A stretch of DNA of 64,000 bases. It comes from RHLJ01 sp965222205 (GTDB taxonomy: Bacteria > Bacteroidota > Rhodothermia > Balneolales > Balneolaceae). A program made the position numbers and the translations under genes. Shown here piece by piece: positions 25,596 to 33,800 of this stretch. Where the stretch lies: assembly GCA_965222205.1 (NCBI GenBank), contig OZ244932.1, forward strand, positions 186,001-250,000. Direction: 5' to 3'. Numbering within the stretch: position 1 is the stretch's first letter; every line of letters begins with the position of its first letter. The notes below the pieces were generated by a model. It saw only the letters and a program-made list of their open reading frames with translations. It was not told the origin of the DNA and searched no databases.

Positions 25596-26870
25596 TTACC
25601 GAATGATCGTCTCAGATCTCTTCGGCCCGGTAGAAATAATGGTGAATTTGACACCGAGGTAGTCTTCTACGAATTCAATATAGGATTTAGCAGCAGCAGG
25701 AAGTTCATCCCAGTTGGTCATTCCGGAAATATCTTTATCCCAGCCGGGCAGGCTGGTATACACAGGCTCCACATTTTCAACTTCGTCTAAGCAGAGTGGG
25801 AAGACTTTGGTTTCCTCGCCGTTAATTTTGTAGCTGGTACAGACATTGATTTCTTCAAAGCCGTCCATTACATCCATTTTGGTGAGGGTGAGTTCGTTCA
25901 TGCCGTTAATACGAACCGCGTATTTCAATGCAACCAGATCCAGCCAGCCACATCGTCTGGGTCGGCCAGTAGTTGCACCGAATTCATGACCTTTTTTGCG
26001 GAGTTCTTCGCCGGTTTCATCGAGTAACTCAGTAGGGAAAGGTCCGTTCCCAACACGGGTGCAATAGGCTTTGGTGATTCCCATTACGTGCGTAATCGCA
26101 GTAGGTGGAACTCCTGTTCCTGTACATGCTCCGCCGGAAGTTGGAGAGGAAGAAGTTACAAAGGGGTAGGTTCCATGGTCTACATCCAATAAGCATCCTT
26201 GGGCTCCTTCCAATAATATATTTTCTTTTGCCTCAATAGCTTCGTGGAGAATATTAGAAGTATTACAGATGTAAGGTTCCAGCACTTTAATAGAGTCTTC
26301 GATCTCTTCCATCAAATCATCAGCGTTAAGTGCAGGCTCTTTATAAAGATTCTCAAGTGCGTAGTTGATGTCCTGGATATTCTGTTCAATTTTCTTCCGA
26401 AGCACTGATCTGTCCAGCAAATCAACCATACGAATTCCTACGCGCGCGACTTTACTCACATACGCAGGACCAATTCCCCGTCCGGTTGTTCCTATCGCGT
26501 CTTTAGCACGACGCTTTTCTTTAAGTTTATCCAGAATTTTATGGTAGGGAAGAATGACGTGGGCGGTTTGACTCACAAAGAAACGATCCTGTAGTGAGAA
26601 CCCCATTTTCTTTACGTTATCAATTTCTTTTACCAGTGCGATGGGATCAATCACTACTCCGTTGCCAATGATGCATTTTGCATCGCCGTTAAATATTCCG
26701 GAGGGAACAAGATGAAGAACGACTTCCTTATCATCAAATTTGAGAGTGTGACCCGCATTTGCTCCGCCCTGGAAGCGTGCAACGTATTCAACTTTATCAC
26801 TTAGAAGGTCAACAATTTTTCCTTTTCCTTCATCGCCCCACTGGGCACCAATTATCACTCGAACAGACAT
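25596..26870 (-). CDS. purA: Adenylosuccinate synthetase
   Basis: GTP-dependent conversion of IMP plus aspartate to adenylosuccinate, committed step to AMP. 424 residues with the family motifs: VIIGAQWGDEGKGKIVDLL (N-terminal GTP/P-loop-like Asp), GGANAGHT, VIDPIAL, TTGRGIGPAY, GAQGCLLDVDHGTYPFVTSS, and KPL-like C-terminal. The C-terminus runs into the repeat-rich gap. The gene follows the STAS gene terminator, so it has its own promoter. Strong assignment. Confidence 0.97.
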   Translation of the reverse strand: MSVRVIIGAQWGDEGKGKIVDLLSDKVEYVARFQGGANAGHTLKFDDKEVVLHLVPSGIFNGDAKCIIGNGVVIDPIALVKEIDNVKKMGFSLQDRFFVSQTAHVILPYHKILDKLKEKRRAKDAIGTTGRGIGPAYVSKVARVGIRMVDLLDRSVLRKKIEQNIQDINYALENLYKEPALNADDLMEEIEDSIKVLEPYICNTSNILHEAIEAKENILLEGAQGCLLDVDHGTYPFVTSSSPTSGGACTGTGVPPTAITHVMGITKAYCTRVGNGPFPTELLDETGEELRKKGHEFGATTGRPRRCGWLDLVALKYAVRINGMNELTLTKMDVMDGFEEINVCTSYKINGEETKVFPLCLDEVENVEPVYTSLPGWDKDISGMTNWDELPAAAKSYIEFVEDYLGVKFTIISTGPKRSETIIR

Positions 26871-26890
26871 AGCTAACGTTTTACAATAAA

Positions 26891-26918
26891 AAAGGGGTGT
26901 AGCAATCTACACCCCTTT
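26891..26918 (-). terminator. Rho-independent terminator after STAS gene
   Basis: Read on the minus strand: AAAGGGGTGTAG-ATTG-CTACACCCCTTT followed by a T run. It ends the secD-secF-STAS unit and separates it from purA. Confidence 0.85.
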
Positions 26919-26940
26919 AAAGTTTTATTTATGGGTACTG

Positions 26941-27285
26941 TTAGTCTTCATTAAAAGACTCAACAGCTTCTTCTACAGAGCCGTAGTGTTTGAATACCGT
27001 GATGAGTTTGGTAACAACTAACAGACTCTGGATTTTATCGGTAGCGTTGGCAATACGAAGATCTCCACCTGCTTTACGCATTGTTGTGAGTGCGCCAATC
27101 AGCATACCTAATCCTGAAGAATTCATGAACTTTACCTTGCTCAGGTTAACCACGATATTGGTTTTCTCGGCATCAATTAGCTCATGAAGTTTTTCGTTAA
27201 GGCTAACCGCATCGGGTCCACCCATTACGTTACCTTTAAATTCGATAACAACACTGCCGTAGCGTTCTGAAGTATTAAAGCTCAT
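26941..27285 (-). CDS. STAS-domain anti-sigma factor antagonist-like protein
   Basis: 114 residues, a stand-alone STAS domain: VIEFKGNVMGGPDAVSLNEKLHELIDA, IVVNLSKVKFMNSSGLGMLIGALTT with the phosphorylatable Ser (S56 or S57) in the NSSGLGML loop, and LVVTKLITVFKHYGSVEEAV. Such proteins antagonise anti-sigma kinases (SpoIIAA/RsbV group) and are switched off by phosphorylation. No partner RsbW kinase or PP2C phosphatase is in this window. It is 21 bp downstream of secF on the same strand, so it may be the last gene of the Sec operon, an unusual placement. Confidence 0.88.
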   Translation of the reverse strand: MSFNTSERYGSVVIEFKGNVMGGPDAVSLNEKLHELIDAEKTNIVVNLSKVKFMNSSGLGMLIGALTTMRKAGGDLRIANATDKIQSLLVVTKLITVFKHYGSVEEAVESFNED

Positions 27286-27306
27286 AAGTTCCTCTTTGAA
27301 AATTTA

Positions 27307-28221
27307 CTATTTAGTTTTTCGGGTACGTTTATCGAGTTCCAGTACCAACGGACTCGCTACAAATAAAGAGCTGTACGTACCAAGAACCACACCGATAATA
27401 AGGGCAAAAGATAATCCTTTCAACACCTCACCGCCGAAAATAAACAGCACAGACACCACAAACAAGGTGGTGACAGAAGTTATAACGGTACGACTGAGCG
27501 TATCATTTAGACTTTTGTTAACCATAGGGAAATATTCCATCCCTTTATGCACGATGCTGTTTTCACGGATTCTATCGAATACAACCACGGTATCGTTCAA
27601 CGAATACCCCACAATAGTAAGGAAAGCTGCGATAATATTCTGATCAATCAACAAACTAAATGATACAACATCATTCAGAATGGTGAAGATTCCGAGCGTG
27701 ATTACCACATCGTGAACCAGAGCGGCAACAGCACCTAGTGAAAAAGTCCAATTTCTGAATCTAATCAGAATGTACAGGAAGATAATCGCAATCGCGTAGA
27801 TTACAGCCTGTGCAGCACTGGATTTCAATTCGTCACCGAAACGTGGACTGATATAATTACTCGTTTCGGATTCATACGTAATATCAGGCATGCTGCTATT
27901 AAACGTATTCTCAATGATAACTTCTATTTCTTCTTTTGAAGTAGGGTTATCAGTACGAATAAGAACTTCTACATCAGAACCAAAGAGTTTTACTTCTGGT
28001 GCAGTACCTAGAGGCTCCGTAAGAGTTCCTCGTAATTGTACAGTATTCACAGGTTCAGAGAATTTGTACACAAACTCACTTCCCCCTTTAAAGTCAATAC
28101 CGTACTGCAATCCTTTTGTGATGATAATTGCAAGAGCAGTCAGGAATAAGAATCCTGAAATCATGTAGGCAATTTTTCGTTTGCCGACAAAATCAATGTT
28201 TGGAGTTTCAAACCATCTCAT
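27307..28221 (-). CDS. secF: Protein translocase subunit SecF
   Basis: Six-helix RND-type subunit that with SecD uses proton motive force to complete Sec export and recover the SecA cycle. 304 residues with GIDFKGGSEFVYKF after the first helix, the periplasmic P1-like region, FRNWTFSLGAVAALVHDVVITLG, AFLTIVGYSLNDTVVVFDRIRENS and a conserved hydrophobic C-terminus. Thirty-eight bp after secD on the minus strand, so the two are one operon. Length is usual. Confidence 0.95.
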   Translation of the reverse strand: MRWFETPNIDFVGKRKIAYMISGFLFLTALAIIITKGLQYGIDFKGGSEFVYKFSEPVNTVQLRGTLTEPLGTAPEVKLFGSDVEVLIRTDNPTSKEEIEVIIENTFNSSMPDITYESETSNYISPRFGDELKSSAAQAVIYAIAIIFLYILIRFRNWTFSLGAVAALVHDVVITLGIFTILNDVVSFSLLIDQNIIAAFLTIVGYSLNDTVVVFDRIRENSIVHKGMEYFPMVNKSLNDTLSRTVITSVTTLFVVSVLFIFGGEVLKGLSFALIIGVVLGTYSSLFVASPLVLELDKRTRKTK

Positions 28222-28259
28222 AGTGTTTTCCTTTTAAATCGTTTTAATTTCTTTTGAGA

Positions 28260-30077
28260 TTATCCGAAGCTCACTGCATCGGCGTTGTTTCGGGTGAGGT
28301 AGTCAATAACCACGCGGGTAATCACAATTGCACTGAAAAGTGAGCATGCAATACCGGCAAGTAGTGTTACCGCAAAACCTTTAATCGGGCCAACTCCGAA
28401 ACTCATCAGAATAATGGCTACGAAACCGGTAGTTACGTTAGCATCAATAATAGCGCTCATCGCGTTGGAATAACCCGCAGAAATAGCTGCTTTTATCGTT
28501 TTTCCAGAACGTTGTTCTTCACGAATACGATCAAAAATAAGTACGTTCGCATCTACCGCCATACCAATGGTAAGTACAATACCTGCCATACCGGGAAGCG
28601 TTAGCGTAGCATTGAATCCTGCTAAAATCCCAAGAATAAATATGATATTCAGAATCAGTGCGAGATCGGCAACCCCACCGCCGGTACGATAGTACACAAT
28701 CATAAAGATGGCTACGATTCCAAGTCCAATCAGAATGGAATTCAACCCAGCACTAATGGAAGCTTCACCTAAAGTAGCACCAACGGTTCGGCTACCAATG
28801 ATTTCAAGTGGAGCAGGAAGAGCACCTGAAAGTAGAATATTCACCAAATCTTCAGCTTCGGCTGTATTCTCAAGTCCTGTTATGGAAGAACGGCCGCCGT
28901 TAATTTTACTGATTACGTTTGGGTAAGAAACCACAAATCCATCAAGTACGATAGCAACAGGCTTACCAATATTCGCACCGGTAATTCTTCCCCAGGTACG
29001 GGCACCTTCTGCATTCATTCCCATTGCTACTTCAGGAGCATTGGTGGTTGGATCGAACTGGATGCTGGCTTCTTCAATCACATCACCGGTAAGTTCTACA
29101 TCGGTACTTACACCAAAGAGTGCATAGCGCTCGCCACTGTCTCCAAAATCGGTAGGATTAGATCCCCAAAGCACCGTAGTGTTGCGAGGCATCATTCGTT
29201 TGACTTCAGGAGCTTCCAGTAAATCCATTACCGCAGCAGTATCTTCCGTAGCAGCATACCCAAAGATGTATGGGCTTTGATTTTGGAAAAAGCCAAGAAG
29301 GTCAACAAGTTCGTTGGTTGCTATCGGCGCTGACAGGCTGTCGGAAGAAGTATCAGGTGCTACTTCATAATATTCGATAGCGCGACTTCTGAAGTTTGAG
29401 AAGTCCTGAGCATCTGCTCCGGTTCTGAACTCCAGGCGAGCAGTACCTCGAAGTAATCCTCGAACACGATCTTCATCATCCACACCCGGAAGCTCAACAA
29501 TAATACGGTCACTTCCTTGCTTCAGGATTGACGGTTCAGTAACACCGTATCTGTCAACACGAGTCCTGATAATCTCAACAGCTCTGTCTAGAGCAGAGGT
29601 TCTTTGGTTCTTAAGATAAACTATCACTTCTTCATTAGTAGATCTTCGTGTGATATTATCTGCATCACTTCTGTAGTACCGGCTTAAACGAGCATTGGCA
29701 TCACGAGCTATAAAAGCGTCAGCCATTTCATCGATAAAGTCGGTATCGTTCTCCCTTGCAGTTTGTCTTGCTTCTGCCACAACTTCGTTGAGAAGATCGT
29801 CACGATCTTCTCCAGCCAGTTCAAGGATAAGTTGAGGAGTTCCAACTTGTAGGGTTACGTGCATTCCGCCTTGAAGGTCAAGTCCTAGCTTAAGAGCGTT
29901 TTCCCTTAGGTTGTTAAGCTTTTCAGCATTTTCGATTTCATATTGAGCTAATTCGGCTTCGTTAAGCTCGCTCATTTGTCGTTGCTCCAGGTTCCAGATG
30001 ACCGTTGGATACAAATAATATAAGGTGAGAGCCATAAAGGCTACAATCACACCGATTTTAAATCCGTTTCCTTGCAT
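28260..30077 (-). CDS. secD: Protein translocase subunit SecD
   Basis: 605 residues, the larger RND-like Sec partner. Motif order: N-terminal helix, GLDLQGGMHVTLQV, periplasmic domains with RVDRYGVTEPSILKQGSDRIIVELPGV, GLENTAEAEDLVNILLSGALPAPLEI, and C-terminal helices with GMAVDANVLIFDRIREE. The C-terminal transmembrane block is typical. It directly precedes secF. Upstream, 126 bp carry a near-perfect 12-bp inverted repeat, then a small secreted protein gene on the same strand. Confidence 0.95.
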   Translation of the reverse strand: MQGNGFKIGVIVAFMALTLYYLYPTVIWNLEQRQMSELNEAELAQYEIENAEKLNNLRENALKLGLDLQGGMHVTLQVGTPQLILELAGEDRDDLLNEVVAEARQTARENDTDFIDEMADAFIARDANARLSRYYRSDADNITRRSTNEEVIVYLKNQRTSALDRAVEIIRTRVDRYGVTEPSILKQGSDRIIVELPGVDDEDRVRGLLRGTARLEFRTGADAQDFSNFRSRAIEYYEVAPDTSSDSLSAPIATNELVDLLGFFQNQSPYIFGYAATEDTAAVMDLLEAPEVKRMMPRNTTVLWGSNPTDFGDSGERYALFGVSTDVELTGDVIEEASIQFDPTTNAPEVAMGMNAEGARTWGRITGANIGKPVAIVLDGFVVSYPNVISKINGGRSSITGLENTAEAEDLVNILLSGALPAPLEIIGSRTVGATLGEASISAGLNSILIGLGIVAIFMIVYYRTGGGVADLALILNIIFILGILAGFNATLTLPGMAGIVLTIGMAVDANVLIFDRIREEQRSGKTIKAAISAGYSNAMSAIIDANVTTGFVAIILMSFGVGPIKGFAVTLLAGIACSLFSAIVITRVVIDYLTRNNADAVSFG

Positions 30078-30165
30078 GATTTTTCAATTAAGAATTAAAA
30101 ATTTTAGAATTAAGAATGGGATTAGAATTTAGTTTTCTAATCCGGTAAAGTTTTGAGAAGAGGGG

Positions 30166-30192
30166 GTTTCATTGAACATTGTTCAGTGAAAC
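30166..30192 (-). promoter_or_regulatory. Hairpin or operator upstream of secD
   Basis: GTTTCATTGAAC-ATT-GTTCAGTGAAAC, 12-bp arms with one mismatch around a 3-nt loop, in the leader of secD just after the upstream gene stop. No clear T run follows on the minus strand, so it may be an operator or a weak terminator. Confidence 0.35.
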
Positions 30193-30203
30193 ATTGATAA
30201 TTG

Positions 30204-30764
30204 TTACGGAGCACCTATAGCTGTGCCGCTTTTGTGTGGAGATAGGATGGATGCATTACCTGAGGTGAGTTCATAATCTTTAATATCAGAAACCTCATCC
30301 ACATCATAACGCAATGTTCGTTTATTCAGGGCTGATGAAAAGTGATGTCCGTCTGAAGGGAGTATAGTTTGCGGCTTGATGTTCTGAATGAACACCGCTT
30401 TACCCATACCACTTCCGGAATTTTGATAATTATTCCACTGAGTTAGTAAAAGTTGATAGACATCTTCTTTTGAAGTCCGCTCATCATCACCTTCAGAAAC
30501 GGGTAGTTTAAAGTCATCAGAATGGGTATGAACCAACTCAGAAGCCTTGCGAATTACCGTTTCCAATTCACCGTTATCGCTGGAAAGAGCCTCTAATTCG
30601 TCCAGAACAGTATGATCCGGAGTTTTAAGGTGAGACTCTAACCATGAAGTAAATGCACTATAATCTGTTTTACTGTCAGCTGGTTTGGCATAGTGAAGCA
30701 CCATACCAATCATCAGCATCAAAAAACCTGAAACGCGGGCGATATGTGATCTGAACATTTTCAT
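30204..30764 (-). CDS. Small hypothetical protein with N-terminal membrane segment
   Basis: 186 residues from the ATG at 30764; a frame starting at an upstream TTG (30797) would add 11. Residues about 3-25 (FRSHIARVSGFLMLMIGMVLHY) look like a signal anchor. The rest is soluble, acidic, with the segments TVLDELEALSSDNGELETVIRK and DDERTSKEDVYQLLLTQWNNYQN and no recognised domain. It lies upstream of secD with a leader hairpin between. Function unknown. Confidence 0.6.
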   Translation of the reverse strand: MKMFRSHIARVSGFLMLMIGMVLHYAKPADSKTDYSAFTSWLESHLKTPDHTVLDELEALSSDNGELETVIRKASELVHTHSDDFKLPVSEGDDERTSKEDVYQLLLTQWNNYQNSGSGMGKAVFIQNIKPQTILPSDGHHFSSALNKRTLRYDVDEVSDIKDYELTSGNASILSPHKSGTAIGAP

Positions 30765-30823
30765 CAGAACGTTAAAGATACTTAAGTCTGTACCCAATTA
30801 TCAACGAAAGGATTCAAATGATT

Positions 30824-30856
30824 AAAAAAACCCTTAACAGAATCAACTGTTAAGGG
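30824..30856 (-). terminator. Terminator after the T9SS cargo gene
   Basis: Read on the minus strand: CCCTTAACAG-TTGATT-CTGTTAAGGG, 10-bp perfect stem, then a run of seven T. It lies just past the stop of the 1678-residue cargo gene. Confidence 0.85.
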
Positions 30857-30879
30857 TAAGGTAGGTTTATTAAGAAGTA

Positions 30880-33800
30880 TTACTTAATAAGGGTCATCTT
30901 TTTTGTAAGTATCTGATTCCCGATTTGCAGCCTATAGATGTATACCCCACTTGAGAGGTTAGAAGCATCGAATGAAACATTGTATGAACCAACCGTTTTT
31001 GGTTCTCTAACCAATGTACCTATCAACCGCCCGGTAATGTCAAATACCTGTAGCGTTACCTCTGAACTTTTTGTTACTGAGTACGAGATATTTGTGCTAG
31101 GATTGAACGGGTTAGGGTAGTTTTGTTCTAAAGCTATATCGCTAGGCAGACTTTCATCTATCTCATTGGCTACCAGGCTACCAGTTATTTCGAACTGAGC
31201 TTCGATTGAGAACTCTGACCCCAAGAAGGAGTTATCAATGGCCTGAACCTGCCAAAAATAGGTTCCATTTGGTAAGCTTTGGATCAGAATATTAGTACTG
31301 TAACCAACATTGCCGTTTGTCTGAGCACGTAACTTTCCAGTTGTAAGATCTGCGTTGGCAGAAAGGATATCTGATATTCCTGTTGAGGTACCAATTCGAA
31401 CATTATAGGTTAAAGAACGAGATGGCGTTTGAGCATCGGAAGATGCAGTCCAGCTTAACTTTACTGTGTCTCCAGCAACTTCAAACATAAGGTTTTCAGG
31501 TACTGTAGGAGCAGTATTTTTTATCGCGGTATTATTGGAAAGTACTTTTGAGTTTGATCCTGTTACTATAATATCGAGATCACCATCTCCATCATAATCG
31601 GCCCAGGTTACAGAGCCTGCTCCGTTGACGTCTAGTTTTTCTTCAGTAATTTCACCTTTATTATTATTGAAGATAGATGCTTCGCCATTAGCATTTAATA
31701 GTACATCAGGGTCGCCATCATTATCGTAATCGCCAACTACTGCACGACTTTTCGCTTGACCAGTAGTTATAGCTTTTGCTGGAGGATTTGAATTCGAAGA
31801 GAAGAACAAATCAAAATCTAATCCTGTATTCTGGTAAAAACCCGTGAAGAGATTGGTTTGAGCACCATCAGTATAGCCGGTTATCAGAACGTCTTGAATA
31901 GTGTCAAGATTAAAATCAGTGAAGGCCAGCGTACCGTTAATTACTCCTTGAAAGCTCGACTCTGCTAAGAGGAAGTCATCATCACCTAAGTTACTGTAAA
32001 GATGGGTTACAATACTTCCATCAGCAACTTCTCCAGAGATTAAAAGGTCAATTTTTCCATCTCCGTTAGAGTCTCCCCAGGCAGCAGAAGCTTTTGTAAA
32101 ACCTGTGAATGAGAAGGCAATAGGTTCAAAAGAACCGATACCATTATTTTTGACCAAAAGAGTTTGCGGACCTTCTGTTGTAGTACCTCCAACTAAGAAG
32201 TCAATATCACCATCGCTGTCATAATCAGCAGGAGAAACCATACCATCCCCTAAACCCGGAAGGGTAAAACCTGAGTCCGACATGCTTCCTTCATTATTAA
32301 GGTATACTTTTGTAATTGGACCAAGAGTAGACTCTCCGGAGATAATCAGATCTATAAAACCATTTTGATCTATATCAAACCAGTAAACAGAACTGTTGAT
32401 AACCCCTTCTAAAGATTCTTCTGAATCAGAGAGGTTCCCCTCTCCATCGTTCAAATAAAGTAAGGTAATTGGATCTCCATCAGCTTGTTCCTGACCGGTA
32501 AGCAGAAGATCAAGATCGCCATCATTATCAACATCGGCCCAGGAAGAAACTCCATTTATTAAATTTGGAAGAGTAATTTCTTCTTCTTCATAGGCGGATT
32601 GCGGAGTTGCAAGTGTTTTATCCGGAAACTCACTTTGAATACCAAAACGGTTAACAGCAAATACATAGAACTGATAAGCGGTTTCATTTTCCAATCCACC
32701 AATAATCGTGCTCGTATTCTCATATCCATATACCGTATCCGCCATATTGATGCTAAACCCATCTTCTCCATAATACACGTAATAAAAGTCAAAGAAGGTT
32801 GAATCAATGGCATCCCAGCTTATTTGAACCGTACCATCACCAGCAAAAGCAACAACGTTTTCAGGTTGTGGTGGGGTAGGTTTAGGAAAAGAAGTGAGAA
32901 CATTTGAAAATTCGCTTTCTATTAAGTTTTCGTTAACTACGGTTACTTTAAACGAATAGTTAACAAGTTCGGTAAGTCCAATAACTGTCTGTCCAGAGTC
33001 GACTGAAAAACCATCTCGGCGAGTTGAGTCAACTAAAGCAAAGGGCTCATCATTAAAACTCATATATATTCGATATCTAAGGAAATCGGGATCTTTACTT
33101 TGTGTCCAAACCAATGAAAGTGCTTCAGAAGAGCGGTCTCTGATTTCTAATAGCGTTACTGATTCAGGAGGTTGAACCTCGATAGCAGTAGAATTGAATA
33201 CCACCGGATTTAGTCCCTCAACCGAAGCACTTACTTCGTATTCACCAAGTAGATTACCTAAGGTAAGAAATACTCTTGCCTGGCCTTCTGAATTAGTGAT
33301 AACAGAATTTGCATTTAAACTGGAATTCATCGCTCCGCTTGGAAGGCCGGTAATATCAAAATCAACAGTTACTCCTTCCAACTTAGCACCATTTTCATCC
33401 TGAACTTCTACTATAAGTGCTTGGGCTAATGTTGTATTTGGATTTCCAATCTGGACATTTCCTGATACTAATATTAATGTATCCGGAATGATGGGTTCTA
33501 CTTCACCAAATTGATTTGAACCACTTGGTTGATATTTATAACTAAAAGAAAAGCTAGAGCCGAATGTATCCGGGACTTCCGTAATCTCCATAGCTGCATA
33601 ATGTCCCTCGCTGGTGTAAACACCCCAAAGCTGACCTACCGAAAGTGGTTGACCGTTGGTGCCTTCTCCCTGCCATGAGGTTCCAATCCAAGGGGATTCG
33701 TTAGTCCAACTTGGAATCTCATTAATACTTGTGAGTCCTTCTCCAGATAGCAGGATAATTCGGTTTCCTTCAATAAAAGCAGCGCCTTCACTTCCAAAGT

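Noticed and set aside
25456..25790. Two overlapping plus-strand frames at the end of purA
   Set aside because: Antisense to purA and to the repeat; purA is a full-length conserved gene on the other strand.
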